A stretch of 64,000 nucleotides of DNA from an uncultured Collinsella sp. (GCA_900541135.1 UQIG01000001.1:62001-126000); one strand, 5' to 3'; shown: positions 32,293 to 42,167, counted from the stretch's first letter. Notes: a model not told the origin generated them from the sequence alone. Numbers and translations: made by a program.

Positions 32293-35200
32293 CTAGCGAG
32301 GCTTATCCGAATTGACCTCATTGGCGGCGTCGGTTTCGAGCACCGTGCGGCGGGCGCTGTAGGCGATGAGGCCCGCGCCTGCCGCGGCGAGTGCTGCGGC
32401 GGCTGCTGTAAGGGGAGCGTTGACATCGCCTGTGCCGGCGAGCGCGCCCGCTTTTCTGGAGTGCTTGTTATTGCCGTGATCCTTGCCGCTGCCAGAGCCA
32501 CTGCCGCCACCGGAGCTGCTTCCGTCGGAACCACCTCCACTCGAGCCACCATCGCCGTCTACCGTCATTGGGGCGTCGTGAAGTCCTGTCGTATCCGCGC
32601 TGTCGCATACGCCGACCTGAACTTCTGAGCGTTCGCATGCCGCGTCGGGCACATGAAGCTCGTGCAGAACGGCACTCAGCGCCGAGTTTGCGCCCGGTCG
32701 GATCTCCTCGAGCGTTACGGGATCGAGCGCCACCAGATTACGCGCCTTCGCATACAGCGTGACGCGTTTGCCCACTTCGTCGCTCCAGCTCTCGGGGATG
32801 GCAAAGCTCATGCGGAACTGTGCCGTGCAACCCGGTGCCAGCACGGCGTTGCCGTTGTCGGCTACCAGCGGGTGCGTTGCAAAACGTGCGCCCAGCGTCT
32901 CGAGCGCGTACTTTACGTGTGCCATGTCGTTGGCCGAAGCGTCTTCGGCAAGCTCTGGATCGTAGATCGAAGCCATGCGTGCGTTCGCTCCGAATCCGAT
33001 GGATGCGCTGGAGAACGGCTGGCTGGAGCCCTCTCGGTACAGATCGATTGTGCCGGCAGTCAGCAAAGTGTTGCCGTCGTTTCGCACCGTGACCATGAAG
33101 GATTCGCCTGCTGCTCCGGGCACCACCGCGCCCGAGGTAGCGACCGCGCCCGTCGGAGTGGCACACGCCACCAGAGGCGCTTCGATGCCGTGCAGCTCTG
33201 CCTCGCTCTTCTCCGCGCTCACAATGTGCGTGGCGAGCGCGGAGAGCATGCCTCCCGACGTCAAAAATGTCGTTATCTGATCGACGGGATGGTCCAGCTC
33301 GCACATCACGAACGGCTCCGTGAACAGATCGCCTGCCAAGGTGCTGGCGAAGATGCGGAAGTGCTTGCCCATTACTGCTACCGGGTTGCCTTCTTCGTCG
33401 TAGGTTTGCCCCACCTTGCCATCGGTGTTCTCTACATAGAGCGCGCACCTGCCGTTGTTGCTTACGCTAAACGATGCCGGGTCACAGCCTGCGGCACCCA
33501 CGGGCTGCGTTGCAAATGCCGATGCGCCTCGCGTCCAAGTAATATGCTGCAGCTGCTCGTTGACGGTGGCCAAAAAGCCCGAATGTTGTGGCCACGGCAC
33601 CGCATGGGGCACCGTGGCGTCTGGTGGCATAACGCCCCAGCCCGCAATGGACTGGCCGATCACGGCGTACGATGCGCAGCCGCAACCGTCTGCGGTCTCG
33701 TACGCAACGGGCACCACCATTTTGCCGTTGATATTCTCGGGCTCGCTCAGCTCGATACTCGACGGTGCTTGCGGAAAGCGAAGAACTTGGCGGAACGTCA
33801 GGCTGTCGCCCAAATCATCCGACCACAGGGTAAAGCATTCCAGCGCAACCTCGGCCTCGCTGCCGAGCGCCTTCTCTGCGGTGGTTCCGCGGCGGTGGAG
33901 GTAGGCACCCGACAGGCGTCCGTCGACCAGCGTCTTGCCTACCGTGATGCGCGGGCACTGCAGGCAATGGTAGCCATCCTCTTGCAGGCGGCCGCGCGAG
34001 ATGCTGCGCCATGACGTATGCGACACCACGCGGATCTCGTCATTACTTATGCGCAGGCGCACAACGGACAGTATGCCGGCTGTGCTTGCCGTATCGAAAA
34101 GGGTGTTGTCGCCGGCGGGGCGCTCGCCCGAGACCAGCAGCACGTAGGCGTCCTGGTTTCCTCTTCCGTCCGTATATTCCACCACGTCGAAGTCGTAATC
34201 GAATATGCCGTCGCGCTCCACGTCGCCCTCGCCAAACCCAAGGGGAAAGTCCACGGGCGTGGGAGCGGACCACGTGCCGTTTGCCTTTGTGTGCACCACC
34301 AGGCGCGAGCGGCCATTGTCGCCGTAGCGCACCGAGGCGATACGGAACAGGCATTCTACGCCGGCAATCATCGTTAGCTTCATGTGGGCTTCGCTGAGCA
34401 CGCCGGAAAACAGCACGTTGTCGCTCGAGGGTTTTATGCCGCCACGCTCGTCCTCCGACACGCCGGCAGAATTGGCGTTCGGGTCCGCAACGGCGTTCGT
34501 TGACTGACCGATATAGGTGTACTTGTACATCGGCGCGGCGTTTTCGTCGTTTTCCATCAGTGCGTGGACGAAATGCTCAACCTGTCCCGTGTCGTCGCTT
34601 TCTGAATCCGCCTCGAGCTCAATGCGCGTGGCCGCTTGATCCCAATCGCGCACGACAGGCGCGGCATTTACGGCAGTGGCCTTAACCTCGGCGCGTGCGA
34701 GCAGCTCGGCGTTGGTGACGATGGTGGCCGATGCGATAAACTGCGGCACACCACCTGCCTCGGCGTTGCCGGGCGTGCCGAAGCGGGCATCCAGCGTGTA
34801 AGGCGTATCTCCACCCAATGCGAGCTCAGAGCGCTGGAGTACATACTGGTCGCCATTGTTCACCGACAAATTCCACGAATCGAGGAGTGTGGGCCACGAT
34901 CCCGACCAAGCTTTGGTGGTCCACTTGAACATGACGAACTGGAGTATCACATCGACATCGACGTCTGCACCTACGCGCAGCCGCGGAAGCTGGTGTCCAT
35001 CTGCCTTCTCGTACCCAATGAACAGCGTGAGGGATGCGGCGCCGCGCACGGCGGACGAGGCGACGCCTGCAACGCCGGCTCCAAAGGTGACGGCAAGTCC
35101 GATCTGGATGGTGAACGAGCCCGACGTGTTGGAATAGTCGAGCGAAATGTTCTTGAAAAACGCCGCGCCGCTGCCGTGCGTGTGGGCACCCACAGCGAGC

Positions 35201-36660
35201 GCCAGCCTCGCCAGCACCCAAGGGTTGACGTTTAGGAAAAACGGCACCGGTCCTAGGGTAAACTGCTCGGTCCAATTGAGGTCGGTTCTTACCTGGAAGA
35301 GGGCCTTAATATTGCCGTATGCGGGGTCGTTGTTGTTACCCCAAGTTTTGCCCACCCAATCGTAGGCAAGCGAGCCGTACAGCTGTGTGGCGATATCCAT
35401 CGTGAACAGCGGCGTGCAATGGTGGCGAAGGAGCTTGGTGTTTCTTGGATCGGTGCCCGAACCGGCACTCATACTCTTGTACTGATTCCACTTCCCCTCC
35501 ATCTCGTCGAGGTAGCGGTTTGCCTGCTTGGCGCCCGACTCGCGCGGCGATTTCTTCCAGTACTCTGGATCAGGGTTGCCCGAATCGTTCATATAGCTGG
35601 CTGGTTTGTATCCTCCGCCAAACAGCACGTATCCAGCAAACGAGAAATCGAAGAGGATCGGAAATGTGGGCATCCAGCACGTGAACTTATTACCACCGAT
35701 GCCGGGAAACGATGCGGGGAAATCAAACGGAGTGATCTCTTGGTCCATAGTGGTGGGGACGATAGTGGTCGATCCGGATTCCGCCTTTGCCGCCGGCGCG
35801 GTAACAACGGCCATGGGGGAGGAGAGCGTGTAGGTTTTGTCCTGGTAGTCGAGGACAAAGCGCAGCTTGCATCCTTCTTCCAGAAGGCTCGACGCTGCAT
35901 CGAGGAACTTGTCTTCGAGTGTGAACGTCGCCAGATTATCCGCGCTCGATGCGCTGGCCTTGATCTGACCAATCTGCGTGACGGTTTCGGTTGAGCTGCC
36001 CGCAGCGGGCATCACTTTATTGATATGCAATGTTGCCTGCCCGCCCTGCGGCAGATGAGCCTGCACGGTAAATGCGTGCGTATCGGGCTGCTCGTTTGCC
36101 GTGTCGTCCTTCGGCAATGCCATGAACGTGGCTTCAGCGTACTGGATGTCCCATTCGTCGAATGTGAGCTGGCGGAAGTACGGCTCGCCGTCGGAAAGCG
36201 GACGCGTGGGCGCGGTTATGGCGGTGCCGCCCTGGATACGCGCAAGGGGAATCTCGACATCGCGGTAGCCCGCCATGCTAATGGAGATGCCGCCGTTAAA
36301 GTCGTACGCGTCAAGGAGCTTTGCCTCGTCTACGTAGCCTTCCGAAAGCGAGGCAATCTCAAAGATGGCGGTGCCTTCGTCATCGGTCGTGGCGGCGAGC
36401 TGCTTGCCTGCGGCGTAGCGCGACGTGAGCGTGACCTGCGCTCCCTTGATGGGCATATTCTTGTTGGCGACGTCGACCACGACCACACCAAACATGGTGC
36501 GCGAGAGAACGAGCACCCTGAAGGGGTCTTTTTCGTCGGCATAGGCCGCGGTAGGCGCGAACGGCAGCAGGAAGGCATTTTCGCTTCCCGGCACACGAGG
36601 CAACATAATGCTCGCCAGCGAGGACGCTCCAGCAACAAGTAACGAACGGCGATCAAGCAT
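32293..36660 (-). CDS. Giant surface protein with Tat-like signal and LAGTG wall anchor
   Basis: A 1,455-residue extracellular protein starting MLDRRSLLVAGASSLASIML; the RRSLLVAGA segment is twin-arginine-like, and cleavage is probable after TAAYA. A carboxypeptidase-regulatory-like beta domain follows (GVVVVDVANKNMPIKGAQVTL), then over 1,000 residues of mostly beta structure with no enzyme motif I recognise. Near the C-terminus a Gly/Ser/Asp linker leads to LAGTGD, a membrane helix and SARRTV, a non-canonical sortase signal followed by a 20-residue tail. The ATG at 36660 has a GGGAG site; the open frame continues upstream without one. A LuxR-type regulator gene lies 155 bases upstream on the same strand and may control it. 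Probably an adhesin or structural wall protein. Confidence 0.85.
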   Translation of the reverse strand: MLDRRSLLVAGASSLASIMLPRVPGSENAFLLPFAPTAAYADEKDPFRVLVLSRTMFGVVVVDVANKNMPIKGAQVTLTSRYAAGKQLAATTDDEGTAIFEIASLSEGYVDEAKLLDAYDFNGGISISMAGYRDVEIPLARIQGGTAITAPTRPLSDGEPYFRQLTFDEWDIQYAEATFMALPKDDTANEQPDTHAFTVQAHLPQGGQATLHINKVMPAAGSSTETVTQIGQIKASASSADNLATFTLEDKFLDAASSLLEEGCKLRFVLDYQDKTYTLSSPMAVVTAPAAKAESGSTTIVPTTMDQEITPFDFPASFPGIGGNKFTCWMPTFPILFDFSFAGYVLFGGGYKPASYMNDSGNPDPEYWKKSPRESGAKQANRYLDEMEGKWNQYKSMSAGSGTDPRNTKLLRHHCTPLFTMDIATQLYGSLAYDWVGKTWGNNNDPAYGNIKALFQVRTDLNWTEQFTLGPVPFFLNVNPWVLARLALAVGAHTHGSGAAFFKNISLDYSNTSGSFTIQIGLAVTFGAGVAGVASSAVRGAASLTLFIGYEKADGHQLPRLRVGADVDVDVILQFVMFKWTTKAWSGSWPTLLDSWNLSVNNGDQYVLQRSELALGGDTPYTLDARFGTPGNAEAGGVPQFIASATIVTNAELLARAEVKATAVNAAPVVRDWDQAATRIELEADSESDDTGQVEHFVHALMENDENAAPMYKYTYIGQSTNAVADPNANSAGVSEDERGGIKPSSDNVLFSGVLSEAHMKLTMIAGVECLFRIASVRYGDNGRSRLVVHTKANGTWSAPTPVDFPLGFGEGDVERDGIFDYDFDVVEYTDGRGNQDAYVLLVSGERPAGDNTLFDTASTAGILSVVRLRISNDEIRVVSHTSWRSISRGRLQEDGYHCLQCPRITVGKTLVDGRLSGAYLHRRGTTAEKALGSEAEVALECFTLWSDDLGDSLTFRQVLRFPQAPSSIELSEPENINGKMVVPVAYETADGCGCASYAVIGQSIAGWGVMPPDATVPHAVPWPQHSGFLATVNEQLQHITWTRGASAFATQPVGAAGCDPASFSVSNNGRCALYVENTDGKVGQTYDEEGNPVAVMGKHFRIFASTLAGDLFTEPFVMCELDHPVDQITTFLTSGGMLSALATHIVSAEKSEAELHGIEAPLVACATPTGAVATSGAVVPGAAGESFMVTVRNDGNTLLTAGTIDLYREGSSQPFSSASIGFGANARMASIYDPELAEDASANDMAHVKYALETLGARFATHPLVADNGNAVLAPGCTAQFRMSFAIPESWSDEVGKRVTLYAKARNLVALDPVTLEEIRPGANSALSAVLHELHVPDAACERSEVQVGVCDSADTTGLHDAPMTVDGDGGSSGGGSDGSSSGGGSGSGSGKDHGNNKHSRKAGALAGTGDVNAPLTAAAAALAAAGAGLIAYSARRTVLETDAANEVNSDKPR

Positions 36661-36815
36661 CTTGGGCTCCCATCCCGCAAATATCGGTGGAAATAATCCA
36701 ATTTTGCGAGAAGACGCTTCGTGGCGGTAGTGCCGTTCAAGGGTCAAAATGTCCAAATTGATCGAGCGAAGCGCCGGGTTCCGGAACGCGTTCGATGCGC
36801 TTGGCAGCCCGGTCG

Positions 36816-37820
36816 CTAACGCAACATGTGCGCGACCAGCTCGGCGCGTGTGCCGATGCCAAGCTTTGCGTATACGCCGGATAGGCGGTTTTTGACGGTG
36901 CCCGTCGATACTCCCATATGGCGTGCGATTTCGGCGTTGGTCCACCCACGACAGGCGAGCATGGCCATGGTGAATTCCGTGGTCGTTAGATCGTCGGCAA
37001 CGTCCTCGCCCGAATCGGGGTTGTGGATGCGCCGCCAGCCGTAGCTGAAGCGGTACGTGATCTCGATGATGCGCGCGAAGTCGTCAGGGTATTGCGTTTT
37101 TAGGCATGCCTCGATAAGCCCCTGTAAAAGGCCGTGATGCTCGCCAATGAGCTCAATAAGGCCGTCGGGACGCGCAATGTCCCAAGCGGCTCCGAAGTGT
37201 GCTTTTGCGGCGTCGATGTCCTTGAGGCTCATGCAGGCGATAGAAGCCGACAGGTGCAGGAACAGTTCCGAGATCGGATAATTTCCCTGTTTCATGATCA
37301 GGGCGTTTTCCGCCATGCCCAGACTGCGGCCATATTCGCCGCGCAGATACAAGGCGTGCGCCATCACGTAGCTGGCGAACAGACGCAGGCCTTCGGGTAG
37401 GTGCGCCGCAAGCGGATAAAACTCTTCGGCAGAATACGGGGAAGGCAGGTGTAGCAGGACGCTCGCGGCCGAGGCGAACAGGATATGTGTGGCGTGGACG
37501 GCGGGCGACTCCTCGTCAGCCGGCGTATCGAGGATGCCAGCAAGGCACCGACGGGCGTCGGCGATACGGTTGAGCGACAGGCTGGCGTATCCGCAGATAA
37601 AGCATGCGGAATAGCGCAGTGCGGGGTCGGTGGCGTCAAGATAGGGGCGTGCTGTCTTGGCGGCGAGTGCGGCCTGTCCGCGAAAGTACAGCGCTTCTGC
37701 CGTGGCGATGGCGCGTGAATCGGGGTCGGAAATGCCTGCAACCGCAGCGTCAATCTGCCCCGGCACAAAGGCGGTGCACATCAACGGCATGGGAACGCAT
37801 GGGTAGCCATCGCAGTCCAT
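36816..37820 (-). CDS. LuxR-family transcriptional regulator with TPR-like sensor region
   Basis: A 334-residue regulator. Residues 1-255 are helical repeats (LRYSACFICGYASLSLNRIADARRCLAG, AHALYLRGEYGRSLGMAENAL), TPR-like as in MalT/LAL-type regulators but without an ATPase. The C-terminal LuxR HTH (about 270-334) is clear: LTTTEFTMAMLACRGWTNAEIARHMGVSTGTVKNRLSGVYAKLGI. The start MDCDGYPCVPM at 37820 follows GGGAG; the frame is open upstream but looks non-coding. It is upstream of the giant surface protein on the same strand and divergent from the GMP synthase subunit. Confidence 0.88.
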   Translation of the reverse strand: MDCDGYPCVPMPLMCTAFVPGQIDAAVAGISDPDSRAIATAEALYFRGQAALAAKTARPYLDATDPALRYSACFICGYASLSLNRIADARRCLAGILDTPADEESPAVHATHILFASAASVLLHLPSPYSAEEFYPLAAHLPEGLRLFASYVMAHALYLRGEYGRSLGMAENALIMKQGNYPISELFLHLSASIACMSLKDIDAAKAHFGAAWDIARPDGLIELIGEHHGLLQGLIEACLKTQYPDDFARIIEITYRFSYGWRRIHNPDSGEDVADDLTTTEFTMAMLACRGWTNAEIARHMGVSTGTVKNRLSGVYAKLGIGTRAELVAHMLR

Positions 37821-38045
37821 CTTCCATCTCCCAACAGCTGGCAACACTAGCAGCAATTGTACTCTTGTTGCTCGGGACTGGAATTTGTGGGTATCGCCTA
37901 CGATTGTGCCGAACGTATAAAGGAAGAGTCTATTGGCGATGCTCCCAAGGTGGCTACCGAAGTCTAGCTGACCTTGGGATATAGAAAAACTGCCGCCCCT
38001 GCAAAAAGCTCTGTCGCAGCGATGGGAAACGTATCTCGTTCTGCA

Positions 38046-38051
38046 TATAAT
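38046..38051 (+). promoter_or_regulatory. -10 element of the GMP synthase subunit gene
   Basis: A perfect TATAAT lies 66 bases upstream of the ATG at 38118, which has an AAGGAG ribosome site. The -35 region is not clear. Confidence 0.5.
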
Positions 38052-38117
38052 GAGGTCATATGACGGTGCGTCTGCATACGCGCGGCGCATTTCCATCGAA
38101 CCGAGAAGGAGCTCTGC

Positions 38118-39097
38118 ATGGATCCCAACAAGCGTCCCGACGACATGGTACGTATCACCACTCCCGAACTTGCCCAGGCGTTCGTCGAAGAGCAGGTCGC
38201 TGCAATCCGCGAGCAGATCGGCGACAAAAAGGTCCTGCTGGCCCTTTCCGGCGGCGTCGACAGTTCTGTAGTTGCGGCCCTGCTCATCAAGGCTATCGGC
38301 AAGCAGCTCATTTGCGTGCATGTGAATCACGGCCTGATGCGCAAGGGTGAGAGCGAGCAGGTCGTCGACGTCTTCAGGAACCAGATGGATGCCACCTGGT
38401 TTACGTTGACGCCACCGACCGCTTCCTGGACAAGCTCGTGGACGTCGAGGAGCCCGAGGCCAAGCGTAAGATTATCGGCGCCGAGTTCATTCGCGTGTTC
38501 GAGGAGGAGGCCCGCAAGGTTGGCGATGAGGTCAGCTTCCTCGCCCAGGGCACCATCTATCCCGACATCCTGGAGTCCCAAGACGGCGTGAAGGCTCACC
38601 ACAACGTGGGCGGTCTGCCCGAGGATCTGCAGTTTGAGCTCTGCGAGCCCGTCAAACTGCTGTACAAGGACGAGGTCCGCGTCGTGGGTCGCGAGCTCGG
38701 CCTGCCCGAGAATATGGTTGAGCGCCAGCCGTTCCCCGGTCCCGGCCTGGGCGTCCGCTGCCTTGGTGCCATCACCCGCGACCGTCTTGAGGCGCTGCGC
38801 GAAGCCGACGCCATCGTGCGCGAGGAGATCGACAAGGCCGGTCTGACCATCTGGCAGTATTTTGCCGTCGTGCCCGACTTCCGCGCAACCGGTGTGCGCG
38901 AGGGCAAGCGCGCCTACGATTGGCCCTGCATCATCCGCTGCATCAACACCGTCGATGTCATGACTGCCGAGGTTCCCGAGCTCGACTGGGCGCTACTCAA
39001 GCGTATTACCGCTCGCGTCACCGCCGAGGTTCCCGGCATCTGCCGCGTGTGCTACGACCTCACGCCTAAGCCTGTCGGCACGGTCGAGTGGGAGTAA
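38118..39097 (+). pseudogene. guaA: Stand-alone GMP synthase ATP-pyrophosphatase subunit, frameshifted
   Basis: The frame encodes the C-terminal half of GMP synthase only: the ATP-PPase P-loop [17 protein letters not shown] (about residues 40-56), [11 protein letters not shown], then the dimerisation domain ending KPVGTVEWE. No glutamine amidotransferase domain precedes it; the natural start [17 protein letters not shown] has its own TATAAT promoter and AAGGAG site. At about 38,394 one base seems missing: the frame reads [12 protein letters not shown], whereas shifting by one gives [17 protein letters not shown], the conserved sequence. The downstream frame (to 39097) is intact. It may be a sequencing error or a real inactivation. 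Intact length would be about 326 residues, like archaeal-type GuaAB subunits that need a separate amidotransferase. Confidence 0.85.
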
Positions 39098-39131
39098 ACT
39101 TCTACTCTTTTGGGCGAATTGCATTGACGGA

Positions 39132-39173
39132 GAGGGGTCCCGCGCAAACGTGTGCGGGACCCCTTTCGTTTTA
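39132..39173 (+). terminator. Intrinsic terminator after GMP synthase subunit
   Basis: AGGGGTCCCGC/GCGGGACCCCT stem followed by TTCGTTTT. It also lies just past the convergent kinase gene end. Confidence 0.85.
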
Positions 39174-40322
39174 CTGTTCGGTTAATGCTGCGGATCGTTT
39201 TGGAAGGCTTGCGAGCATAGTGGTCCCGTTCTCGGAACTTGTTTCGACCTCTACCGTGCCACCGTGAAGCGCTGCAATTTCCCAAACAAGCGCTAGCCCG
39301 AGTCCTGCGCCGCCGTATGCCCTGCAGCGGGATTTATCCAGGCGAAAGAACGGTTGGAAGATGCTCTCGCGGTACTGCTTGGGTATTCCCGGGCCCTGGT
39401 CCTCGACTCGCAGGAACACGCGGCTGTTGTTGTCGCAGATGGAGACGTTGACAGTCGAGCCGGGGCGGCTGTAACGGATGGCATTTTCGACCAGGTTAAA
39501 CACCAGCCGATAGAGGAGCGTGTCGCTCCCGATTACTAAAGCGTCTCCAGCACAATTGAGGGCTATGCCCTTATTTTCGGCAAGTGGCGCAAGGTCGGTG
39601 AGGACCTCTTCGGACAAGGGACCAAGTTCAACATCGTCCTCGCAAGGAACGCTGCGGGGCTCACTCATCTCGAGCAACACCTTGGTCATCCGCGACATCC
39701 GCTCAGTTTGTTCTTGTAGCAGGCCGAGCAGCTCGGCTGTTTCGGGTTGCAAACCGGAGTGCTCGGAGATGAATAGTTCAATCTGTGCTTGCATAAGGGC
39801 GAGCGGGGTGCGCAGCTCGTGTGCGGCGTTGCCGGTAAACTGACGCTGTGCAGAGAACCCTTCGCCAAGACGAGCGATCATGTCGTTGAAAGAGGCGCTG
39901 CATCGTTGTAGCTCGGTGGGCACATCTTCATTGAGTCTGATTTCGCTTAGGTTGTCAGGCTGCACACGCTCAACCTGAGCTGCAAAAGCCCGTAGCGGTT
40001 TGAGTGCACGGCCGCTCACAAAGTATGCCAGCGCGCCGCCAAGGAGTGTGACTCCAGCCGTGATGTACCAGGCTGTCGTGCCAAAAGACTCCTGTGCGTC
40101 ATTTACGACGATTGTGACCTTGTCATCGAGGGCCGCTTTCGTTGGGTCGAACGCCTGGAGCGAATCTTCGCCGGTTGCGTTAAAGGCCGAGATGTCGCTG
40201 CCGATGGCATCCATGTAGCGCATGCCCGTATAGCCGACCAGGCAGTTCGTCAGCACGCATGCCGCACACGTGAGCAGTGCCGTCATAATCGTTATGCGCC
40301 ATTGCAGCGAAAGCCCTTTCAT
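39171..40322 (-). CDS. Sensor histidine kinase
   Basis: A 383-residue kinase. Membrane helices at about 10-33 and 85-105 flank a short extracellular loop of some 50 residues. A HAMP region follows (SGRALKPLRAFAAQVERVQ), then HisKA with the phospho-His in GNAAHELRTPLALM (about 160), the N-box LVFNLVENAIRYS, G1 VEDQGPGIP and G2 AGLGLALVWEIAALHGG. The start overlaps the response regulator stop by four bases (40319-40322). Small extracellular sensors of this kind detect membrane or small-molecule signals. Divergent to a redox operon that it may control. Confidence 0.93.
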   Translation of the reverse strand: MKGLSLQWRITIMTALLTCAACVLTNCLVGYTGMRYMDAIGSDISAFNATGEDSLQAFDPTKAALDDKVTIVVNDAQESFGTTAWYITAGVTLLGGALAYFVSGRALKPLRAFAAQVERVQPDNLSEIRLNEDVPTELQRCSASFNDMIARLGEGFSAQRQFTGNAAHELRTPLALMQAQIELFISEHSGLQPETAELLGLLQEQTERMSRMTKVLLEMSEPRSVPCEDDVELGPLSEEVLTDLAPLAENKGIALNCAGDALVIGSDTLLYRLVFNLVENAIRYSRPGSTVNVSICDNNSRVFLRVEDQGPGIPKQYRESIFQPFFRLDKSRCRAYGGAGLGLALVWEIAALHGGTVEVETSSENGTTMLASLPKRSAALTEQ

Positions 40323-40993
40323 TCTCCATCCTCCATAACGTAGCCCTCTCCAATCCGATTGCGAATCGGGTCGTATCCCAAAGCGCCGCGCAACTTTTTT
40401 CGGAGCGACGAGATGTGAACGCGGGTTGCGTTGCTAAAGCTGTTCACGGTGCTATCCCAAACGTGCTCTATAAGCTCCTCTTGGCTTACCGGTCGCCCCT
40501 GATTAAGCATCAGGTATTCCAAGATTCCCGTTTCCTTGCGTGTAAGAGATAGAGCCTCACTGTCCACGGAAGCGATGCGCGCCTTGGTGTCAAAGTTGAG
40601 CTTTCCGCAGGTTAATACTATGTCGCTTTGTGCGAAGCGCCTGAGGGTAAGGCTGCGGATCCTTGCCGCAAGTTCGTCCAGATGAAACGGCTTGGTAAGG
40701 TAATCGTTGGCGCCGGCATCGAGTCCGGCGACTTTATCGGATACTTCGCCACGTGCGGACAGAATCAGTACCTTGGTCTCGCAGTCGGTTTTCCTAAGTT
40801 CCCTGAGCACGGTCATGCCGTCGATACGGGGGAGATTGAGGTCGAGCACCACGAGGTCAAAGACTTCGACGCCCAGCAGGTCGAGCGCCTCCTGTCCATC
40901 GTGACAGCAGTCGACGCTGTACGCCAAGTTTCGCAAGCTGCGCGCGATTGCATCGCACAGTGCTCGCTCGTCTTCGACGATCAAAATACGCAT
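40319..40993 (-). CDS. OmpR-family response regulator
   Basis: A 224-residue regulator starting MRILIVEDERALCDAI behind AGGAG. The receiver has the acidic pair at 7-8, the phospho-Asp in DLVVLDLNLPRIDGM (about 51), Thr/Ser in LILSARGE and Lys in YLTKPFHLDEL. The C-terminal winged helix is typical (LSLTRKETGILEYLMLNQGRPVSQEELIEHVW, VHISSLRKKLRG). It is co-translated with the kinase. Its start faces the CXXC-protein/4Fe-4S/TlpA operon about 90 bases away, making that operon a likely target. Confidence 0.94.
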   Translation of the reverse strand: MRILIVEDERALCDAIARSLRNLAYSVDCCHDGQEALDLLGVEVFDLVVLDLNLPRIDGMTVLRELRKTDCETKVLILSARGEVSDKVAGLDAGANDYLTKPFHLDELAARIRSLTLRRFAQSDIVLTCGKLNFDTKARIASVDSEALSLTRKETGILEYLMLNQGRPVSQEELIEHVWDSTVNSFSNATRVHISSLRKKLRGALGYDPIRNRIGEGYVMEDGE

Positions 40994-41080
40994 AACAGTC
41001 TCCTTGCACATTCCATATCGCGCTTAACACGGATTTTATAGCCGATATGGTCCAATGGTCGCGTAACGAAAGGAGTGGTC

Positions 41081-41230
41081 GTGTTGTTCAAAGCGGTAAA
41101 ACCCGTGGTACAGGTCGCTTTGTTGATCGTCGGAATTACCATGGTGTGCTTTGGTGTTATGCGTGGCGAGGCGGATGCCGTGCTGGCCAAAGCGATTAGG
41201 CTGTGCTTGGAGTGTATCGGAATTGGATAA
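41081..41230 (+). CDS. CD1871A-like small CXXC membrane protein
   Basis: A 49-residue protein with GTG start (41081) behind AAAGGAG. One membrane helix (VVQVALLIVGITMVCFGVM) precedes the signature end RGEADAVLAKAIRLCLECIGIG, with a CLEC motif. This ending is characteristic of the CD1871A family of CXXC proteins that accompany membrane 4Fe-4S and TlpA genes in clostridia. The next gene starts inside its last codons (TTG at 41223). Likely role: electron transfer or assembly factor in a membrane redox chain (context inference). Confidence 0.8.
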   Translation: MLFKAVKPVVQVALLIVGITMVCFGVMRGEADAVLAKAIRLCLECIGIG

Positions 41231-42134
41231 AAGAGAAAACACTGCGTCGCATGTTTTGGCCCGATTTCGCGGATTCATTCAGGCGGCGGCGACGCTGGTC
41301 ACCAATATTCACCTGCCAAACTTTGCCAAAGGCGGCATCTATCAGGGCGCGGGAAAAACAGTCTGCGTACCTGGGCTTAATTGCTATTCGTGCCCCGCGG
41401 CATCGGGTGCGTGCCCCATCGGGTCGTTCCAGTCGGTGGTAGGTTCATCCAAGTTCAACTTTTCTTACTATGTTACCGGTACGCTCATTTTGCTCGGCGT
41501 ACTGTTGGGGCGTTTTGTATGCGGCTTTCTGTGCCCGTTTGGATGGCTGCAGGAACTTCTACACAAGATTCCCGGCAAAAAGTTCTCCACGAAAAAGCTC
41601 AAGCCGCTCACGTACATCAAGTACGTCGTGCTGCTGCTTGCCGTGGTGCTGCTGCCCGTCTTGGTGGTTAACGACGTGGGCATGGGCGACCCGTTCTTTT
41701 GTAAGTACATCTGTCCGCAGGGCGTGCTCGAGGGTGCGATTCCGCTGTCCATCATGAATACGGGAATCCGCTCCGCGCTGGGAAAGCTCTTTACCTGGAA
41801 GCTCGCGATTCTCATTGCGGTTGCGGTGCTGAGCGTGTTGTTCTACCGCCCCTTCTGCAAATGGATCTGCCCCCTCGGTGCGTTTTATGCGCTCATGAAC
41901 AAGGTGTCGTTGTTGGGGATTCAGGTTGACCAGTGCAAATGCGTTTCGTGCGGCAAGTGCGCCAAGGTGTGTCTGATGGACGTGGATGTTACGCGTACGC
42001 CCGACCATGCCGAGTGCATTCGTTGCGGCAAATGCGTGGGTGCGTGCCCCGTCGATGCCATTAGCTTTCGCTACGGGCTGGGCGTGACGGGCGACAAGAC
42101 CGCGCAGTCCGCGCAGGACTGCGAAAACAAATAG
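41223..42134 (+). CDS. NapH/CcoG-like membrane 4Fe-4S ferredoxin protein
   Basis: A 303-residue polytopic protein. The likely start is TTG at 41223 (reads LDKRENTASHVLARF), overlapping the small CXXC gene by eight bases. N-terminal Cys-rich motifs (CVPGLNCYSCPAASGACP) are followed by about four membrane helices carrying CGFLCPFGWLQ, CKYICPQGVLEG and CKWICPLGAFYAL, the NapH-type signature. Two C-terminal 4Fe-4S sites are CVSCGKCAKVC and CIRCGKCVGACP. It moves electrons across or along the membrane, probably towards the TlpA-type thiol protein encoded next. Same operon, 33-base gap. Confidence 0.92.
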   Translation: MDKRENTASHVLARFRGFIQAAATLVTNIHLPNFAKGGIYQGAGKTVCVPGLNCYSCPAASGACPIGSFQSVVGSSKFNFSYYVTGTLILLGVLLGRFVCGFLCPFGWLQELLHKIPGKKFSTKKLKPLTYIKYVVLLLAVVLLPVLVVNDVGMGDPFFCKYICPQGVLEGAIPLSIMNTGIRSALGKLFTWKLAILIAVAVLSVLFYRPFCKWICPLGAFYALMNKVSLLGIQVDQCKCVSCGKCAKVCLMDVDVTRTPDHAECIRCGKCVGACPVDAISFRYGLGVTGDKTAQSAQDCENK

Positions 42135-42167
42135 GTACCTATTAAGCTTCGATACAACGGAGGAACC

